A DNA stretch of 10,649 bases from Alphaproteobacteria bacterium (GTDB taxonomy: Bacteria > Pseudomonadota > Alphaproteobacteria > Rhizobiales > Xanthobacteraceae), in the NCBI GenBank assembly GCA_005883115.1, contig VAZQ01000397.1, positions 1 through 10,649 on the forward strand, in the 5' to 3' direction. The notes beneath the pieces are model-generated. The model had not been told where the DNA came from. It searched no databases and was given only the letters and a program-made list of their open reading frames with translations. The translations under genes were made by a program, and so were the position numbers. Numbering within the stretch: position 1 is the first letter of the stretch; each line of letters opens with the position of its first letter. This document shows, in pieces, positions 6,936 through 10,649 of this stretch.

Positions 6936-9900
6936 CTATTCCGCCGCTTCCACGATCCGTTCCCGTTGCAGCTCGGCGAGTGCACGCCGGTACTCGACCG
7001 GCATCACTTTGCGGAACATCGGGCAATACTTCTTCCACTCGGCAAGGATCCTCTCCGCGACGGTCGAGCCGGTGAAGCGCGCGTGCCGCGTGATCAGGAT
7101 GTTGAGGCGCTCCAGATCATGTTGGGTCAGGTCGTCCATGACGTCGACCCGGCCGTGCGACCCCAAATCATGGGCTTGGTGATAGACGCGCTCGCTCGCC
7201 TCTTCTTCCTCCGGCAAAGGTTCGAGCTCGACCATGGCGAGATTGCAGCGCGACGCGAAGCTGCCGTCCTCGTCCAGCACATAGGCAATGCCGCCGGACA
7301 TACCGGCAGCAAAGTTGCGGCCGGTGCGGCCGAGCACCACCACGACGCCGCCGGTCATGTATTCGCAGCAATGGTCCCCGGCGCCCTCGATCACGGCGAC
7401 GGCACCGGAATTGCGCACGGCAAACCGCTCGCCGGCAACGCCGCGGAAATAGCATTCGCCTTCGATCGCACCGTAGAGCACTGTATTACCGACGATGATC
7501 GACTCCTCCGGCACGATGCCGGCATCGACAGTCGGGCGCGCGATGAGCCGGCCACCCGAGAGTCCCTTGCCGACGTAATCGTTGGCGTCTCCCTCGAGTT
7601 CGAAGGTCACCCCGCGCGCGAGCCAAGCTCCGAAGCTCTGCCCCGCGGTACCGGTGAACTTCACCCTGATCGTATCGTCGGGCAGCCCTTCGTGCCCATA
7701 TCGCTTGGCGATCTCGCCCGAAAGCATTCCCCCGACCGCGCGGTCGGTATTCTTGATGGCGCTTTCGATCCCTACCGGCTCACCCCGATCGAGCGCGGTC
7801 TGCGCCTGAGCGATCAGCCTGCGGTCGAGAATGTCATGGATCTTGTGGTCTTGCGGCTCGCAATTGTAAATCGCCACGCCGCGCGGCGCTTCCGGCTTCA
7901 AGAACAGCCTGGAAAAGTCGAGGCCGTTGGCTTTCCAGTGCGCGATGACTTGGCGCCTGTCGAGCATCTGCATCTGCCCGATCATTTCGTTGAAGGTGCG
8001 ATAGCCCAGTTCGGCCATCAGCTCGCGCACCTCCTCGGCGACGAAGAAGAAATAGTTGATCACGTGCTCGGGCGCGCCCTTGAAGCGTTTGCGCAGCACG
8101 GGATCCTGAGTAGCCACGCCCACCGGGCAGGTGTTGAGGTGGCATACCCGCATCATGATGCAGCCAGCTGCGATCAAGGGCGCCGTCGAGAAGCCGAACT
8201 CATCGGCGCCGAGCAGCGCACCGACCACGACATCGCGGCCCGTGCGCATTCCGCCGTCGACCTGCACGGAGATGCGCCCGCGCAGCCGGTTGGCCACCAA
8301 TGTCTGGTGCGTTTCGGCGAGCCCGATCTCCCAGGGCGAGCCGGCGTGCTTGATCGAGGTGAGCGGCGAAGCGCCGGTGCCGCCTTCGAAGCCGGCGATG
8401 GTCACGTGATCGGCGCGTGCCTTGGAAACTCCCGCCGCGACGGTGCCAACACCCACCTCGGAGACGAGCTTCACCGATACGAGTCCCTCCGGATTGACGT
8501 TTTTGAGATCGAAGATCAGCTGGGCCAGGTCCTCGATCGAATAGATGTCGTGGTGCGGCGGCGGCGAGATCAGCCCGACCCCCGGCGTCGAGTGGCGCAC
8601 CTTGGCGATAATCTTATCGACCTTGTGCCCAGGAAGTTGGCCCCCTTCCCCGGGCTTGGCGCCTTGCGCCATCTTGATCTGCATCATGTCCGAGTTGACG
8701 AGATATTCCGTCGTCACGCCGAAGCGGCCGGAGGCAACCTGCTTGATGGCCGAGCGCATGGAATCGCCGTTCGGCAAGGGCTTGAAGCGATCCGCCTCCT
8801 CGCCGCCTTCGCCGGTATTGGACTTTCCGCCGATGCGGTTCATGGCGATGGCGAGCGTGGTATGCGCTTCGCGCGAGATCGAGCCGAACGACATGGCGCC
8901 AGTGGAGAAACGGCGCACGATGCGCTCCGCAGGCTCGACCTCCTCGATCGGCACTCGCTTGCGGCCGTCCTCTTGCGCAGATTTGAGCCGGAAAAGGCCG
9001 CGGATGGTGAGCAGCCGCTCTGACTGTTCGTTGCAGACCTCGGCGTAGGCGCGATACTCGTCGGGAAGATTGCCGCGCACCGCGTGCTGAAGCGCTGAGA
9101 CGGTTGCCACGGTCCACGCATGATCCTCGCCGCGCACGCGAAACTGGTACTCGCCTCCGACATCGAGGGCATCGCGGTAAATGGGCGCATCGCTGAACGC
9201 TTCGCGGTGCCGCCGCACCGTCTCTTCGGCGATCTCGGCAAGCGCGACCCCTTCGATCCGAGTCGCAGTGCCGGTGAAGTACTCGCCGACGAACTCCGAC
9301 GTGAGGCCGACAGCATCGAAAATCTGCGCGCCGCAATACGACTGGTACGTGGAGATGCCCATCTTGGACATCACCTTGAGAATGCCCTTGTCGATCGACT
9401 TGATATACCGCTTGACGATTTCCTTCTCGTCTAGCTTTTGCGGCAGATTGTCTTTCATCGCGCGCAAGGTTTCAAAAGCGAGATATGGATTGATCGCCTC
9501 CGCGCCGTAGCCGGCGAGACAGCAGAAGTGATGGACTTCGCGAGGTTCGCCGGATTCGATGACGAGACCGACCGAGGTCCGCAAGCCCTGCCGGATCAGG
9601 TGATGATGGACGGCCGCGCAGGCGAGCAGCGAAGGTATCGGGACATTGTCAGGTCCCGCGCGGCGATCGGAGAGGATGATAATGTTGATGCCTTCGCGGA
9701 CCGCCGACTCGGCGCGCACGCACAGCGTCTCGAGCGCATCCTTTAGACCGGCGGCGCCGTACTCGGCCGGCCAAGTCGTGTCGAGGATTCGGGATTTGAA
9801 GTGGCCGTCGCCTACGTCGGAGATGGCGCGGATCTTCTCTAGATCCGCGTCCGTGAGAATCGGCTGGCGCACTTCGAGGCGCTTGAGACGCGAGGTGCCC

Positions 9901-10649
9901 TCGAGATCGAACAGGTTCGGCCGTGGCCCGATGATCGAAACGAGGCTCATGACCAATTCCTCACGGATCGGATCGATCGGCGGATTGGTCACCTGGGCAA
10001 AGTTCTGCTTGAAATAGGTGAACAGCAGCTTGGGTTTGTCGGACAGTGCCGAGATGGGCGCGTCGTTGCCCATCGAGCCGACTGCCTCCTCGCCCTGGAT
10101 CGCCATCGGCGACATTAGGATGCGCAAGTCTTCCTGCGTGTAGCCGAAGGCCTGCTGGCGATCGAGCAGCGTGAGATTCGATAATGCCGCCTGACCCGGC
10201 GCAGGAGGCAGATCCTCGAGCACGATCTGAGTGCGCTCGAGCCACTCCTTGTAGGGATGGCTCTTGGCCAGCGTCGCCTTGAGCTCTTCATCCGGGATGA
10301 GCCTGCCTTCGTCGAGATCGACGAGCAGCATCTTGCCCGGCTGCAGGCGCCACTTGGTGACGATGTCCTTTTCCGGGATCGGCAGCACGCCCATCTCGGA
10401 GGCCATGATGATGCGCTCGTCGCGCGTGACGAAGTAACGCGCAGGTCGCAAGCCGTTGCGGTCGAGGGTCGCGCCGATTTGCCGCCCATTGGTGAAGGCG
10501 ATCGCGGCAGGGCCGTCCCAAGGCTCCATCAGCGCGGCGTTGTACTCGTAAAAGGCGCGCCGCTCCTCGTCCATGAGCGGATTTCCCGCCCACGCCTCCG
10601 GAATCATCATCATGACCGCATGCGCAAGCGGATAGCCGCCTTGGACGAG
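6936..10649 (-). CDS. gltB: Glutamate synthase (NADPH) large (alpha) subunit, 5' end outside the window
   Basis: GltB takes ammonia from glutamine, channels it to the FMN site and reductively aminates 2-oxoglutarate, with electrons supplied by GltD. The frame is open to the right edge: the last 36 bases encode LVQGGYPLAHAV in frame, so the apparent ATG at 10613 is internal. About 1237 residues are visible. Compared with the usual 1500-1550, roughly the first 300 are missing, including the catalytic N-terminal Cys of the glutaminase. Visible parts, numbered from the right edge, are as follows. The end of the class II amidotransferase domain covers about 1-140 (MMMIPEAWAGNP, EPWDGPAAIAF, DRNGLRPARY). 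The central domain follows. The FMN-binding synthase domain covers about 500-880 (GEGGEEADRF, GAKPGEGGQLPG, GFEGGTGASPLTS). The [3Fe-4S] cysteines are C830, C836 and C841, within CIMMRVCHLNTCPVGVATQDP minus its last residue. The GXGXG domain covers about 930-1180 (GTAGQSFGAWLARGV). The stop is TAG, 23 bp before gltD. The promoter lies outside the window. Confidence 0.97.
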   Translation of the reverse strand, partial: LVQGGYPLAHAVMMMIPEAWAGNPLMDEERRAFYEYNAALMEPWDGPAAIAFTNGRQIGATLDRNGLRPARYFVTRDERIIMASEMGVLPIPEKDIVTKWRLQPGKMLLVDLDEGRLIPDEELKATLAKSHPYKEWLERTQIVLEDLPPAPGQAALSNLTLLDRQQAFGYTQEDLRILMSPMAIQGEEAVGSMGNDAPISALSDKPKLLFTYFKQNFAQVTNPPIDPIREELVMSLVSIIGPRPNLFDLEGTSRLKRLEVRQPILTDADLEKIRAISDVGDGHFKSRILDTTWPAEYGAAGLKDALETLCVRAESAVREGINIIILSDRRAGPDNVPIPSLLACAAVHHHLIRQGLRTSVGLVIESGEPREVHHFCCLAGYGAEAINPYLAFETLRAMKDNLPQKLDEKEIVKRYIKSIDKGILKVMSKMGISTYQSYCGAQIFDAVGLTSEFVGEYFTGTATRIEGVALAEIAEETVRRHREAFSDAPIYRDALDVGGEYQFRVRGEDHAWTVATVSALQHAVRGNLPDEYRAYAEVCNEQSERLLTIRGLFRLKSAQEDGRKRVPIEEVEPAERIVRRFSTGAMSFGSISREAHTTLAIAMNRIGGKSNTGEGGEEADRFKPLPNGDSMRSAIKQVASGRFGVTTEYLVNSDMMQIKMAQGAKPGEGGQLPGHKVDKIIAKVRHSTPGVGLISPPPHHDIYSIEDLAQLIFDLKNVNPEGLVSVKLVSEVGVGTVAAGVSKARADHVTIAGFEGGTGASPLTSIKHAGSPWEIGLAETHQTLVANRLRGRISVQVDGGMRTGRDVVVGALLGADEFGFSTAPLIAAGCIMMRVCHLNTCPVGVATQDPVLRKRFKGAPEHVINYFFFVAEEVRELMAELGYRTFNEMIGQMQMLDRRQVIAHWKANGLDFSRLFLKPEAPRGVAIYNCEPQDHKIHDILDRRLIAQAQTALDRGEPVGIESAIKNTDRAVGGMLSGEIAKRYGHEGLPDDTIRVKFTGTAGQSFGAWLARGVTFELEGDANDYVGKGLSGGRLIARPTVDAGIVPEESIIVGNTVLYGAIEGECYFRGVAGERFAVRNSGAVAVIEGAGDHCCEYMTGGVVVVLGRTGRNFAAGMSGGIAYVLDEDGSFASRCNLAMVELEPLPEEEEASERVYHQAHDLGSHGRVDVMDDLTQHDLERLNILITRHARFTGSTVAERILAEWKKYCPMFRKVMPVEYRRALAELQRERIVEAAE

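Noticed and set aside
6966..9023. A 685-codon open frame on the plus strand, opposite gltB
   Set aside because: It lies wholly antisense to the well-recognised gltB. Its His/Arg/Asp-rich composition is typical of the shadow of a GC-rich gene, and it shows no motif, ribosome site or promoter. The same holds for the long frames opposite kdsD (28-1266) and the transglycosylase gene (2602-3888).
10613..10649. ATG at 10613 as the start of gltB
   Set aside because: The frame continues to the window edge with a typical GltB sequence before this Met, and the glutaminase N-terminus is absent, so the gene is simply cut by the window.

Overview
The window is GC-rich chromosomal DNA with dense, ordinary coding, and almost every reading frame is long on both strands. 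The protein types point to an alphaproteobacterium, most likely of the Hyphomicrobiales (Bradyrhizobium/Rhodopseudomonas/Pseudolabrys-like). The pointers are a GltB/GltD glutamate synthase of proteobacterial type, an MltB_2-type lytic transglycosylase with a C-terminal peptidoglycan-binding domain, a secreted DUF459 SGNH-fold protein with Pro/Ala-rich linkers, and an intergenic palindrome built on the ATTCCGG...CCGGAAT theme. The placement is inferred from sequence features; no database search was possible.

Layout, left to right. Positions 1-183 hold no gene but carry a 106-bp nested palindromic (REP/BIME-like) element just downstream of kdsD. On the minus strand follow kdsD (184-1191, arabinose-5-phosphate isomerase) and, upstream of it, galU (1287-2168, UTP-glucose-1-phosphate uridylyltransferase). 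A divergent intergenic region of about 200 bp (2169-2367) carries plausible promoters for galU and for the next gene. On the plus strand come a secreted lytic murein transglycosylase (2368-3777) and a secreted DUF459 protein (3861-5452). The DUF459 gene is broken by an exact 11-bp tandem duplication at 4277-4298. The last two genes are on the minus strand and converge on it: gltD (5497-6912) and gltB (6936 to beyond the right edge), the small and large subunits of NADPH-dependent glutamate synthase.

How the genes relate. The left half is an envelope-biogenesis neighbourhood. kdsD leads to Kdo for the lipopolysaccharide core, galU to UDP-glucose for polysaccharide and LPS sugars, and the transglycosylase remodels peptidoglycan. 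The DUF459 protein is exported and probably works in the same compartment, but its job is unknown. gltBD is the central nitrogen-assimilation enzyme (GOGAT) and looks like an independent operon.

The most notable observations concern the DUF459 gene. First, removing one copy of the 11-bp repeat restores one continuous 526-residue frame with a sensible junction. Second, independent of the frameshift, the SGNH nucleophile and base positions read Ala and Tyr instead of Ser and His, which suggests a non-catalytic or divergent member. I saw no mobile element, CRISPR array, tRNA or rRNA, and nothing that looks like a complete undescribed multi-gene system.
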